Source of the DNA: G965205255 sp965205255
Lineage (GTDB): Bacteria > Pseudomonadota > Gammaproteobacteria > Pseudomonadales > Endozoicomonadaceae
Length of the DNA stretch: 64,000 nucleotides
NCBI GenBank assembly: GCA_965205255.1
Contig: OZ242051.1
Span: 3,286,001 to 3,350,000 of the forward strand
Reading direction: 5' to 3'
The number at the start of each line of letters is the position of its first letter. Position 1 is the first letter of the stretch. The notes beneath the pieces were generated by a model. It worked only from the letters and a program-made list of their open reading frames with translations. It was not told the DNA's origin and searched no databases. Shown one piece after another: positions 8,866 to 17,890 of the stretch. The position numbers were made by a program, and so were the translations under genes.

Positions 8866-10173
8866 TCACCACTGTCCTGAGAGGCTAATGTTTCGTTGAA
8901 ACAATCTCTCTACCATGTTTGGTGGTGGTAATTTAAAAGGTTTTGCATCAAATCCTATGAGTTTACTGGCAATACCAAATTTGTCATATCCTATTATCTT
9001 GTGTTTCGTGTCATCTAGCCATTCACCCTCATATTTTTTTATACCGTTAGCTGAATAATCTATACCTACTCCATGTCTTATATGATTTTTCCATTCACCG
9101 GTATGATTTTTTTGATATAGCAATTGAAAATAACTCGTTCCTTCTCCGTGCCACTGATCATTTGCCCATTCACCTTTATAAGATTGTTTTCCATTCAGAT
9201 AGTAGCTTATTCCAAATCCATTACGCTTATCTTCCTCCCAGAAACCCTCATACCTCTTTTTGCCACTGGCATAATAGCTTATTCCAAAACCGTGTTTTTG
9301 CCCATTTTCAATATTGACTGAGCCTTCATAGCTTTTCCAGCGACCGAAATAGTCAGAATAATTCCATTGTTCAACATATTTTATGCAAAGATTATGCACA
9401 AAGGTTTGATCTTTTCCCGCAAAATACCGGTGTTTTCTGTAGATTTCCAAGTTGTATACGGCTACAGGCACTTTTGCACGATTATATTCTACTCCACAAT
9501 GATTTTTTTTGTCATTTTTACATAGCAGTTTAATTTGATCACCTTTTGCATTAATCAATCGGTCATCAGAGTCTATCGTTTGTATGGATTCAAAGGCTTT
9601 TTTGTTAGTCACATAAAATCTATGTTCGGGTGTAGCATTTATAATACTGATGGTTCCGGTTTTAATATTTTTAAAAGTGTAAGTTCTGACTGTTAGGGTA
9701 TGTCGCTCAAAAATTGCAATCACGGGGCTAGATTTACTTTTATTGATATCGATTCCCGTCGTATTCAGAGCAATGGTTTTAATGGCAGTTATATATCCGT
9801 GCACGTTATTAATACCAAATTCTCTTATGTTAATTGGTACCCAGCCGTGTTGTTTTTGCAACTGCTGTAGCCTTTTGATTAGAGTTTTGGGGCGTAATAA
9901 ATGAATATGTTCTGTGCAGTGTAAAATAAATTTTTGTTGGGTGTTTACAGTTTTTTGACAACCTGAAATCACTTTATTGGAATAAGAGACTCTGTAAGGA
10001 AAGTCATCATAATAGATAATGTCGATTTCCTTCCAAGTATCAGGTGTAATAGCCTGAGAATCATAGTTTGGCAAAGTACCGGTGGCAGTCAGAGTAGCTG
10101 ATCGTCTATAAGCCTGCCCCTCGAGGCTGACTGCCAAAACAAAAATCATTAAAAAGTTAAAACAAGCTTTCAT
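8866..10173 (-). CDS. Secreted Hint-MORN protein, minus array member 6
   Basis: 435 residues. Signal peptide (cleavage after GQA), conserved carrier region, Hint-like domain with ATPEHRFYV and FVHN, then about five MORN repeats (YEGFWEEDKRNGFG type) and a terminal NMVERLFQRNISLSGQW. The tail wording (ASKLIGFDAKPFK) is unlike its neighbours but matches the decayed tails in the zinc-finger spacers, making it the closest living relative of the gene that was converted. It starts 7 bases after the stop of the preceding gene. MORN repeats in eukaryotes mediate membrane or protein contacts; the role here is unknown. Confidence 0.88.
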   Translation of the reverse strand: MKACFNFLMIFVLAVSLEGQAYRRSATLTATGTLPNYDSQAITPDTWKEIDIIYYDDFPYRVSYSNKVISGCQKTVNTQQKFILHCTEHIHLLRPKTLIKRLQQLQKQHGWVPINIREFGINNVHGYITAIKTIALNTTGIDINKSKSSPVIAIFERHTLTVRTYTFKNIKTGTISIINATPEHRFYVTNKKAFESIQTIDSDDRLINAKGDQIKLLCKNDKKNHCGVEYNRAKVPVAVYNLEIYRKHRYFAGKDQTFVHNLCIKYVEQWNYSDYFGRWKSYEGSVNIENGQKHGFGISYYASGKKRYEGFWEEDKRNGFGISYYLNGKQSYKGEWANDQWHGEGTSYFQLLYQKNHTGEWKNHIRHGVGIDYSANGIKKYEGEWLDDTKHKIIGYDKFGIASKLIGFDAKPFKLPPPNMVERLFQRNISLSGQW

Positions 10174-10180
10174 AGTGAGC

Positions 10181-11485
10181 TCACCACTGCCCTGACAAGC
10201 TAATTTTTCGTCGAAATAATCTATCTACCATGTTTGATGGTGGTGGTTTAAAAGGTTCTCCACCAAATCCTTCAAATTTGGTGACAATACCAAACTTGTC
10301 ATATTTTATTACTTTATGTTCCTCATCATTTAACCATTCACCCTCAGTCCTCTTGTAAGTTTCACAACAATAAGATATTCCTAATCCGTGTTTTTTTCCC
10401 TTTATCCAGTTACCTGTGTAGATTTTTTCACTAAAAATATTGTATTCTATTCCCTTTCCCCACCGCTTATCATTTAACCAATCACCTTCATAAGATTTTC
10501 CTCCAGTTACATAGTAACTTGTACCGACTCCATGTCGATTATCATTTTCCCACTCTCCTTCATATTTTTTGTAGCCACTCTCAAAATAACTTATTCCAAA
10601 CCCATGTCTCTGTTCATTTTCAATATTCACTGAACCTTCATAGCTTATCCAACGTCTATAATTTCGAGAAGAAGCCCACTTTTCAGCTTGTTTTGTACAA
10701 ATATTATGTACAAGGACTTGATCTTTTCCCGAAAAATACTGGTGTTTTCTGTAAATTTCTAGGTTATATACAGCTACAGGAACTTTTGCACGATTATATT
10801 CTACTCCACAATGATTTTTTTTGTCATTTTTACATAGCAGTTTAATTTGATCACCTTTTGCATTAATCAATCGGTCATCAGAGTCTATCGTTTGTATGGA
10901 TTCAAAGGCTTTTTTGTTAGTCACATAAAATCTATGTTCGGGTGTAGCATTTATAATACTGATGGTTCCGGTTTTAATATTTTTAAAAGTGTAAGTTCTG
11001 ACTGTTAGGGTATGTCGCTCAAAAATTGCAATCACGGGGCTAGATTTACTTTTATTGATATCGATTCCCGTCGTATTCAGAGCAATGGTTTTAATGGCAG
11101 TTATATATCCGTGCACGTTATTAATACCAAATTCTCTTATGTTAATTGGTACCCAGCCGTGTTGTTTTTGCAACTGCTGTAGCCTTTTGATTAGAGTTTT
11201 GGGGCGTAATAAATGAATATGTTCTGTGCAGTGTAAAATAAATTTTTGTTGGGTGTTTACAGTTTTTTGACAACCTGAAATCACTTTATTGGAATAAGAG
11301 ACTCTGTAAGGAAAGTCATCATAATAGATAAAGTCGATTTCCTTCCAAGTATCAGGTGTAATAGCCTGAGAATCATAGTTTGGCAAAGTACCGGTGGCAG
11401 TCAGAGTAGCTGATCGTCTATAAGCCTGCCCCTCGAGGCTGACTGCCAAAACAAAAATCATTAAAAAGTTAAAACAAGCTTTCAT
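10181..11485 (-). CDS. Secreted Hint-MORN protein, minus array member 5
   Basis: 434 residues. The carrier and Hint halves are nearly identical to members 6 and 4, so divergence is concentrated after LVHN. The MORN section is of a second subtype (NDNRHGVGTSYYVTGG, IKGKKHGLGISYCC) and the tail is GFGGEPFKPPPSNMVDRLFRRKIS. It is separated by 7 bases from each neighbour, consistent with one polycistronic, translationally coupled unit. Confidence 0.88.
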   Translation of the reverse strand: MKACFNFLMIFVLAVSLEGQAYRRSATLTATGTLPNYDSQAITPDTWKEIDFIYYDDFPYRVSYSNKVISGCQKTVNTQQKFILHCTEHIHLLRPKTLIKRLQQLQKQHGWVPINIREFGINNVHGYITAIKTIALNTTGIDINKSKSSPVIAIFERHTLTVRTYTFKNIKTGTISIINATPEHRFYVTNKKAFESIQTIDSDDRLINAKGDQIKLLCKNDKKNHCGVEYNRAKVPVAVYNLEIYRKHQYFSGKDQVLVHNICTKQAEKWASSRNYRRWISYEGSVNIENEQRHGFGISYFESGYKKYEGEWENDNRHGVGTSYYVTGGKSYEGDWLNDKRWGKGIEYNIFSEKIYTGNWIKGKKHGLGISYCCETYKRTEGEWLNDEEHKVIKYDKFGIVTKFEGFGGEPFKPPPSNMVDRLFRRKISLSGQW

Positions 11486-11492
11486 AGTGAGC

Positions 11493-12800
11493 TTACCACT
11501 GCCCCGACAAGCTGATTTTTCGTCGAAATAATCTCTCTACCATGTTTGATGGTGGTGGTTTAAAAGGATCTCCACCAAATCCTTCAAATTTGGTGAAAAT
11601 ACCAAACTCGTCATATTTTATTACTTTATGTTCCTCATCATTTAACCATTCACCCTCAGTCCTCTTGTAAGTTTCACAACAATAAGATATTCCTAATCCG
11701 TGTTTTTTTCCCTTTATCCATTCACCGGTATGACTTTTTTGATATTGCAATTGAAAATAACTCGTTCCTTCTCCGTGCCACTGATCATTTACCCATTCAC
11801 CTTTATAAGATTCACCTCCATGCGGATAGTAGCTTATTCCAAATCCATTACGCTTATCTTGCTCCCAGAAACCCTCATACTTCTTTATACCAGTGATATA
11901 ATAGCTTATTCCAAAACCGTGTTTTTGCCCATTTTCCACATTGACTGAGCCTTCATAGCTTTTCCAGCGACCGAAATAGCCACCGTGATTCCATTGTTCA
12001 ACATGTTTTGTACAAATATTATGTACAAGGACTTGATCTTTTCCCGAAAAATACTGGTGTTTTCTGTAAATTTCTAGGTTATATACAGCTACAGGAACTT
12101 TTGCACGATTATATTCTACTCCACAATGATTTTTTTTGTCATTTTTACATAGCAGTTTAATCTGATCACCTTTTGCATTAATCAATCGGTCATCAGAGTC
12201 TATCGTTTGTATGGGTTCAAAGGCTTTTTTGTTAGTCACATAAAATCTATGTTCGGGTGTAGCATTTATAATACTGATGGTGTCGGTTTTAATATTTTTA
12301 AAAGTGTAAGTTCTGACTGTTAGGGTATGTCGCTCAAAAGTTGCAATCACGGGGCTGGATTTACTTTTATTGATATCGATTCCCGTCGTATTCAGAGCAA
12401 TGGTTTTAATGGCAGTTATATATCCGTGCACGTTATTAATACCAAATTCTCTTATGTTAATTGGTACCCAGCCGTGTTGTTTTTGCAACTGCTGTAGCCT
12501 TTTGATTAGAGTTTTGGGGCGTAATAAATGAATATGTTCTGTGCAGTGTAAAATAAATTTTTGTTGGGTGTTTACAGTTTTTTGACAACCTGAAATCACT
12601 TTATTGGAATAAGAGACTCTGTAAGGAAAGTCATCATAATAGATAAAGTCGATTTCCTTCCAAGTATCAGGTGTAATAGCCTGAGAATCATAGTTTGGCA
12701 AAGTACCGGTGGCAGTCAGAGTAGCTGATCGTCTATAAGCCAGCCCCTCGAGGCTGACTGCCAAAACAAGAATTATTACAGAGTTAAAACAAACTTTCAT
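11493..12800 (-). CDS. Secreted Hint-MORN protein, minus array member 4 (chimeric MORN section)
   Basis: 435 residues. The first half of the MORN section (FGRWKSYEGSVN... up to HTGEW) follows member 6, while the second half (IKGKKHGLGISYCCETYKR to the end) follows member 5. A recombination point therefore lies close to the HTGEW codons. The signal peptide is slightly different (MKVCFNSVIILVLAVSLEGLAY). Hint motifs ATPEHRFYV and LVHNIC are intact. Confidence 0.88.
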   Translation of the reverse strand: MKVCFNSVIILVLAVSLEGLAYRRSATLTATGTLPNYDSQAITPDTWKEIDFIYYDDFPYRVSYSNKVISGCQKTVNTQQKFILHCTEHIHLLRPKTLIKRLQQLQKQHGWVPINIREFGINNVHGYITAIKTIALNTTGIDINKSKSSPVIATFERHTLTVRTYTFKNIKTDTISIINATPEHRFYVTNKKAFEPIQTIDSDDRLINAKGDQIKLLCKNDKKNHCGVEYNRAKVPVAVYNLEIYRKHQYFSGKDQVLVHNICTKHVEQWNHGGYFGRWKSYEGSVNVENGQKHGFGISYYITGIKKYEGFWEQDKRNGFGISYYPHGGESYKGEWVNDQWHGEGTSYFQLQYQKSHTGEWIKGKKHGLGISYCCETYKRTEGEWLNDEEHKVIKYDEFGIFTKFEGFGGDPFKPPPSNMVERLFRRKISLSGQW

Positions 12801-12807
12801 AGTTAGC

Positions 12808-14112
12808 TTACCACTGCCCTGGCAAGCTAATTTTACGTCGAAATAATCTCTCTACCATGTTTGATGGTGGTGGTTTAAAAGGTTCTCCACCAAATCCTTC
12901 AAATTTGGTGACAATACCAAACTTGTCATATTTTATTACTTTATGTTCCTCATCATTTAACCATTCACCCTCAGTCCTATTGTTAGTTTTAGGACAATAA
13001 TATATTCCTAATCCGTGCTTTTTTCCCTTTATCCAGTTACCTGTGTAGGTTTTTGTATTGAAAATATTGTAGCCTATTCCCTTTCCCCACCGCTTATTAT
13101 TTAACCAATCACCTTCATAAGATTTTCCTCCAAATACATCGTAACTTGTACCGACTCCATGTCGATTATCATTTTCCCACTCTCCTTCATATTTTTTGTA
13201 GCCATTCGCATAATAACTTATTCCAAACCCATGTCTCTGTTCATTTTCAATATTCACTGAACCTTTATAGGTTTTCCAACGACCATAATTTCGAGAATAA
13301 TCCCACTTTTCAGCTTGTTTTGTACAAATATTATGTACAAGGACTTGATTTTTTCCCGAAAAATACCGGTGTTTTCTGTAGATTTCCAAGTTGTATACGG
13401 CTACAGGCACTTTTGCACGATTATATTCTACTCCACAATGATTTGTTTTGTCATTTTTACATAGCAGTTTAATCTGATCACCTTTTGCATTAATCAATCG
13501 GTCATCAGAGTCTATCGTTTGTATGGGTTCAAAGGCTTTTTTGTTAGTCACATAAAATCTATGTTCGGGTGTAGCATTTATAATACTGATGGTTCCGGTT
13601 TTAATATTTTTAAAAGTGTAAGTTCTGACTGTTAGGGTATGTCGCTCAAAAATTGCAATCACGGGGCTAGATTTACTTTTATTGATATCGATTCCCGTCG
13701 TATTCAGAGCAATGGTTTTAATGGCAGTTATATATCCGTGCACGTTATTAATACCAAATTCTCTTATGTTAATTGGTACCCAGCCGTGTTGTTTTTGCAA
13801 CTGCTGTAGCCTTTTGATTAGAGTTTTGGGGCGTAATAAATGAATATGTTCTGTGCAGTGTAAAATAAATTTTTGTTGGGTGTTTACAGTCTTTTGACAA
13901 CCTGAAATCACTTTATTGGAATAAGAGACTCTGTAAGGAAAGTCATCATAATAGATAATGTCGATTTCCTTCCAAGTATCAGGTGTAATAGCCTGAGAAT
14001 CATAGTTTGGCAAAGTACCGGTGGCAGTCAGAGTAGCTGATCGTCTATAAGCCTGCCCCTCGAGGCTGACTGCCAAAACAAAAATCATTAAAAAGTTAAA
14101 ACAAGCTTTCAT
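12808..14112 (-). CDS. Secreted Hint-MORN protein, minus array member 3
   Basis: 434 residues. Same MORN subtype as members 5 and 2 (NDNRHGVGTSYD, NNKRWGKGIGYN) but with its own point changes (LPGQW end, KTNNRTEGEW). It ends in NMVERLFRRKISLPGQW. The carrier region carries the DIIYYDDF variant shared only with member 6, another sign of patchwork exchange along the array. Confidence 0.88.
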   Translation of the reverse strand: MKACFNFLMIFVLAVSLEGQAYRRSATLTATGTLPNYDSQAITPDTWKEIDIIYYDDFPYRVSYSNKVISGCQKTVNTQQKFILHCTEHIHLLRPKTLIKRLQQLQKQHGWVPINIREFGINNVHGYITAIKTIALNTTGIDINKSKSSPVIAIFERHTLTVRTYTFKNIKTGTISIINATPEHRFYVTNKKAFEPIQTIDSDDRLINAKGDQIKLLCKNDKTNHCGVEYNRAKVPVAVYNLEIYRKHRYFSGKNQVLVHNICTKQAEKWDYSRNYGRWKTYKGSVNIENEQRHGFGISYYANGYKKYEGEWENDNRHGVGTSYDVFGGKSYEGDWLNNKRWGKGIGYNIFNTKTYTGNWIKGKKHGLGIYYCPKTNNRTEGEWLNDEEHKVIKYDKFGIVTKFEGFGGEPFKPPPSNMVERLFRRKISLPGQW

Positions 14113-14119
14113 AGTGAGC

Positions 14120-15424
14120 TTACCACTGCCCCGACAAGCTAATTTTTCGTCGAAATAATCTATCTACCATGTTTGATGGTGGTGGTTTAAAAGGTTCTCC
14201 ACCAAATCCTTCAAATTTGGTGACAATACCAAACTTGTCATATTTTATTACTTTATGTTCCTCATTATTTAACCATGCACCCTCAGTCCTAGTTTTAGCT
14301 ATGCAAGAATAAGATATTCCTAATCCGTGCTTTTTCCCCTTTATCCAGTTACCTGTGTAGGTGTTTTGATTGAAAATATTGTAGCCTATTCCCTTTCCCC
14401 ACCGCTTATCATTTAACCAATCACCTTCATAAGATTTTCCTCCAAATACATAGTAACTTGTACCGACTCCATGTCGATTATCATTTTCCCACTCTCCTTC
14501 ATATTTTTTGAAGCCAGTGTTATAATAACTTATTCCAAACCCATGTCTCTGTTCATTTTCAATATTCACTGAACCTTGATAGCTTTTCCAGCGACCCAAA
14601 ACAGGATCATAATCCCACTTTTCAGCTTGTTTTGTACAAATATTATGTACAAGGACTTGATCTTTTCCCGAAAAATATTGGTGTTTTCTGTAAATTTCTA
14701 GGTTATATACGGCTACAGGTACTTTTGCACGATTATATTTTATGCCACAATGACTTATTTTGTCGTTTTTACATAGCAGTTTAATCTGATTACCTTTTGC
14801 ATTAATCAATCGGTCATCAGAGTTTATCATTTGTATGGGTTCAAAGGTCTGCTTGTTGCTCACATAAAATCTATGTTCAGGTGTTGCATTAATAATATTG
14901 ATAGTTCTTGTTTTAATGTTTTGAAAAATGTAAGTTTTGACTGTCAGGGTATGCCGCTCAAAAGTCGCAATCACAGGGCTGGATTTGCTTTTATTAATAT
15001 TGATTGCAGTGGTATTGAGAACAGTGGTTTTAATTGCAGTAATATACCCGTGCACGTTATTAATGCCAAATTCTCTTATGTCAATTGGTACCCAACCGTG
15101 TTGATTTTGAAACTGTTGGAACCTTTTCACAAGAGTTTTGGGGCGTATTAAATTAATACGCTCTGTGCATCGCAACACAAACTTTTGTTGACTGTTTATA
15201 GTCTTTTGACAACCAGGGATTACTTTATTGGAATAAGATACTCTGTAGGGAAAGTCATCATAATAAATAAAGTCGATTTCCTCCCAAGTATCAGGAGTAA
15301 TAGCCTGAGAATCATAGTTAGGTAAAGCACCGGAAGCGGTTAGAGGAGCTGATAGTTTATAAGCCTGACCCTCGAGGCTGACTGTCAAAATAAAAATCAT
15401 TAAAAAGTTGAAAAAAACTTTCAT
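14120..15424 (-). CDS. Secreted Hint-MORN protein, minus array member 2
   Basis: 434 residues from the ATG used here; a GTG 15 bases upstream overlaps the stop of member 1. The carrier is more divergent than in members 3-6 (KTLVKRFQQFQNQHGW; FQNIKTRTINIINATPEH), so this is an older branch. The MORN section nevertheless resembles members 3 and 5. The C-terminus GFGGEPFKPPPSNMVDRLFRRKISLSGQW-type tail is intact. Confidence 0.88.
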   Translation of the reverse strand: MKVFFNFLMIFILTVSLEGQAYKLSAPLTASGALPNYDSQAITPDTWEEIDFIYYDDFPYRVSYSNKVIPGCQKTINSQQKFVLRCTERINLIRPKTLVKRFQQFQNQHGWVPIDIREFGINNVHGYITAIKTTVLNTTAININKSKSSPVIATFERHTLTVKTYIFQNIKTRTINIINATPEHRFYVSNKQTFEPIQMINSDDRLINAKGNQIKLLCKNDKISHCGIKYNRAKVPVAVYNLEIYRKHQYFSGKDQVLVHNICTKQAEKWDYDPVLGRWKSYQGSVNIENEQRHGFGISYYNTGFKKYEGEWENDNRHGVGTSYYVFGGKSYEGDWLNDKRWGKGIGYNIFNQNTYTGNWIKGKKHGLGISYSCIAKTRTEGAWLNNEEHKVIKYDKFGIVTKFEGFGGEPFKPPPSNMVDRLFRRKISLSGQW

Positions 15425-15432
15425 GCCAGAGC

Positions 15433-16740
15433 TCACCATTGTCCTGATAAGCTAATATTTCGTCGAAACAACTTCTCTACCATGTTTGATGGTGGTTGTT
15501 TAAAAGGTTCTCCACCAAATCCTTTAAATTTGGTGATAATACCAAGATGATCATATGATATTACCCTATGCTCCTTATTGTTCAGCCATTGCCCTTCGTG
15601 TTTTTTTTCACCTTCTTTATAGTAATATGTTCCTAGTCCATGTTGTTTACCGTTTTTCCATTCACCTCTGTACTTTTGTCGATTGAATGTCACATAGTAG
15701 CTTATTCCTTGTCCATGCCACTTATCATTTAGCCACTCACCCTCATAACGTTTTCCTCCGAATAAATAGTAGCTTATTCCAAACCCAGAGCGTTTATCTC
15801 TTTCCCAAGCTCCCTCGTAGCTTTTTTTGCCATTAGCATAATAGCTTGTACCTTGGCCGTATCTCTGTCCATTTTCAATATTCACTGAACCTTCGTAGCT
15901 TTTCCAGGAACCAATATCATCATAATGATCCCATTGAACTATATGTTTTGTGCAAAGGTTATGTGCCAGAATTTGATCGGTCCCTACAAAAAATCGTTTT
16001 TTTTTGTAGACTTCTAAGTTATACACAGTTATAGGTCCTTCTGTCTGTTTATATTTTACGCCACAGTGATCAGTTCTGCTGTCTTTGCATAGCAATTTAA
16101 TTTCATCACCGGTCGCACTAAACAAAGATTGTCTTGGGCTTATCATTTGTATGGGTTTGAAAATTTGCTTGTCAGTTATATAAAATCTGTGTTCAGGTGT
16201 GACATTAATAGTACTGATTGAACCTGTTTTAACATCTTTAAAAGTGTAAGTTTCAACCGTTAAGGTATGTTGCTCAAAAGTGGCAATTACCGGGCTGGAT
16301 TTGCTCTTGTTTAAATTTATTGTCTTAGTATTGAGTGTGGTAGCTTTAATGGCGGTAATATATCCGTGTACGTTGTTAATGCCAAATTCTTTAATGCTAA
16401 TTGGTACCCAGCCGTATTTCCCGTATAATCGCAACCACTTTTCGATCTGTATTTTAGGGCGTAATAAACTGATATGCTCTGTACAGCGTAGAACAAACTG
16501 TTTGTGTCTGTTTATAGCTTTTTGGCAACCTGTAATTACTTTGTTGGTATAAGAGGCTCTATAGGGAAAATCATCATAGTAGACAAAGTCGATTTCCTTC
16601 CAAGTGTCAGGAGTAATCGCCGGATAATCATCATTTAGCAAAGAGTGGGTGATAATTAATGGAACAGACAGATTATTACAGGCATTAACTGGGTAGTTGG
16701 TTGTCAGAATCAGTATTAAAAGATCGAGATAAAATTTCAT
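15433..16740 (-). CDS. Secreted Hint-MORN protein, first and most divergent member of minus array
   Basis: 435 residues, first in reading order. The signal peptide ends about residue 20 (PVNA-C; a Cys at +1 makes a lipoprotein conceivable but the lipobox is poor). Invariant carrier Cys is at 86. Hint-like motifs are VTPEHRFYI at 180-188 and LAHN at 258-261; the usual DDRLINA block is replaced by RQSLFSA. MORN repeats run roughly 282-395, then PPSNMVEKLFRRNISLSGQW-type tail. About 170 residues follow HN. The 157 bases upstream presumably hold the array promoter; I could not pick convincing -35/-10 boxes. Confidence 0.88.
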   Translation of the reverse strand: MKFYLDLLILILTTNYPVNACNNLSVPLIITHSLLNDDYPAITPDTWKEIDFVYYDDFPYRASYTNKVITGCQKAINRHKQFVLRCTEHISLLRPKIQIEKWLRLYGKYGWVPISIKEFGINNVHGYITAIKATTLNTKTINLNKSKSSPVIATFEQHTLTVETYTFKDVKTGSISTINVTPEHRFYITDKQIFKPIQMISPRQSLFSATGDEIKLLCKDSRTDHCGVKYKQTEGPITVYNLEVYKKKRFFVGTDQILAHNLCTKHIVQWDHYDDIGSWKSYEGSVNIENGQRYGQGTSYYANGKKSYEGAWERDKRSGFGISYYLFGGKRYEGEWLNDKWHGQGISYYVTFNRQKYRGEWKNGKQHGLGTYYYKEGEKKHEGQWLNNKEHRVISYDHLGIITKFKGFGGEPFKQPPSNMVEKLFRRNISLSGQW

Positions 16741-16897
16741 AACATGCAGTGGGAAAGAGAAAATATTAAGGTTTGTTAAACAGTTGCAGGTAGTTAAAGG
16801 TTTTGTACTGGCCGTGTTTAAGTTAATGAGAGTTAGATAATGCCCAGTTTTATTAATTCATAATAGCCACAAAAGGTTAAACAAGATATTTTAAAAA

Positions 16898-17716
16898 TTA
16901 TTTAATTCGTCGTTCAATTCCTGTTTCAATCAAGATTCTTGTGGCAATTTCCTCTACAGAGTAATGGGTAGTATTGATCACAGGTATTTTGTTGCCTAAA
17001 AATAACTGTTTTACATGTGTTGTTTCCATTTTGCACTGTTTTAAAGAAGCGTATTGACTATCTGGTCTTCGTTCCTGTCGGATTGTCTGAAGTCTTTCAG
17101 GTGAAATAATTAGACCAAAAAGCTTACTTCTGTGCGGTATGAGAAGTTTAGGGAGGTTAAATGATAACATGTCTTCTTCAGTTAAAGGATAATTAGCTGC
17201 ATGAATACCAAACTGTAAACCAAGATATAAACAGGTGGGTGTTTTACCACACCGAGAAACGCCAATAATAATAATATCAGCCTGATCGTAACCTTTTGTG
17301 TGAGAACCGTCGTCGTTATCCAGAGCAAAATGGACAGATTCGATACGACGATCATAGGCTTGACTCTCAGTAATAGCACGTTTTTTACCGACCAAGTGCT
17401 CTGCTTTTTTATTGAAAATGTTTTCAAGAGAGGGGATGAACTTATCAAAAATATCATGTGTATGGACAGGTGCTTTTTGTAGTATTCTGGCAATAGCAGG
17501 GTCAATAATTGTGCTTAGTACAACGGGTTTAACTCCTGTTGACTTATAAAGTTTAGTAAGTTCCGTTGCCACTTTTATCGCTTTATCCTCAGTGTTAATA
17601 TAGGGAAGAGTTGTTTTACTACAATCAATATTTCCAAATTGAGCTAAAAGACTCTGACCAAATGATTCAGCCGTAATACCCGTTCCATCTGAAATAAAAA
17701 AAATATTTATCTGCAT
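16898..17716 (-). CDS. ppsR: PEP synthase regulatory protein (bifunctional kinase/pyrophosphorylase, DUF299)
   Basis: 272 residues, the normal length of the family. N-terminal FFISDGTGITAE and the P-loop-like GVSRCGKT at 152-159 are diagnostic. In the PSRP family the protein inactivates PEP synthase by ADP-dependent threonine phosphorylation and reactivates it by phosphate-dependent dephosphorylation. Divergent from ppsA across a 174-base gap, the usual gammaproteobacterial arrangement, so both probably share a control region. A GAG-type ribosome site precedes the ATG. Confidence 0.96.
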   Translation of the reverse strand: MQINIFFISDGTGITAESFGQSLLAQFGNIDCSKTTLPYINTEDKAIKVATELTKLYKSTGVKPVVLSTIIDPAIARILQKAPVHTHDIFDKFIPSLENIFNKKAEHLVGKKRAITESQAYDRRIESVHFALDNDDGSHTKGYDQADIIIIGVSRCGKTPTCLYLGLQFGIHAANYPLTEEDMLSFNLPKLLIPHRSKLFGLIISPERLQTIRQERRPDSQYASLKQCKMETTHVKQLFLGNKIPVINTTHYSVEEIATRILIETGIERRIK

Positions 17717-17890
17717 TGTTTATCACTCTTTATAGAGATATTTTTTACAACTAAAAGTCGAAGAATGTATACAATAGTACTTTACTATCAGATAATAAAA
17801 AATATATCCATAAGCTATTAATTGATATTTATAATCTGAAGACAATAATTTTAATTAACCATTGTTTACCTTTATTTCAAGGAGACTGTT

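Larger units (their letters stand above)
1850..8872. repeat. Tandem array of 1898-base units
   Basis: The gene ends at 1850, 3748, 5646 and 7544 are exactly 1898 bases apart, and the partial copy at the window start continues the same period. Each unit holds one zinc-finger Hint gene (1329 bases from the GTG) plus a 569-base spacer with a MITE and a decayed MORN tail. Units Z4 and Z3 are almost identical; Z2 and Z1 carry clustered substitutions in the carrier region and in the fingers. Confidence 0.9.

Noticed and set aside
1..8872. CRISPR or satellite explanation for the regular repeats
   Set aside because: The period is 1898 bases and the units are intact genes with spacers; no short direct repeats with unique spacers.
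10519..10845. Plus-strand ORFs inside the minus array (also 13146-13472, 14831-15151) and minus-strand ORFs of about 98 codons inside the plus array
   Set aside because: They recur at the same place only because the coding strand is conserved; no family match or ribosome sites, and they lie opposite well-supported genes.
8866..16740. Classical antibacterial toxin-immunity modules
   Set aside because: Genes follow one another within about 8 bases with no small immunity gene; MORN repeats and zinc fingers are not nuclease or pore tips.
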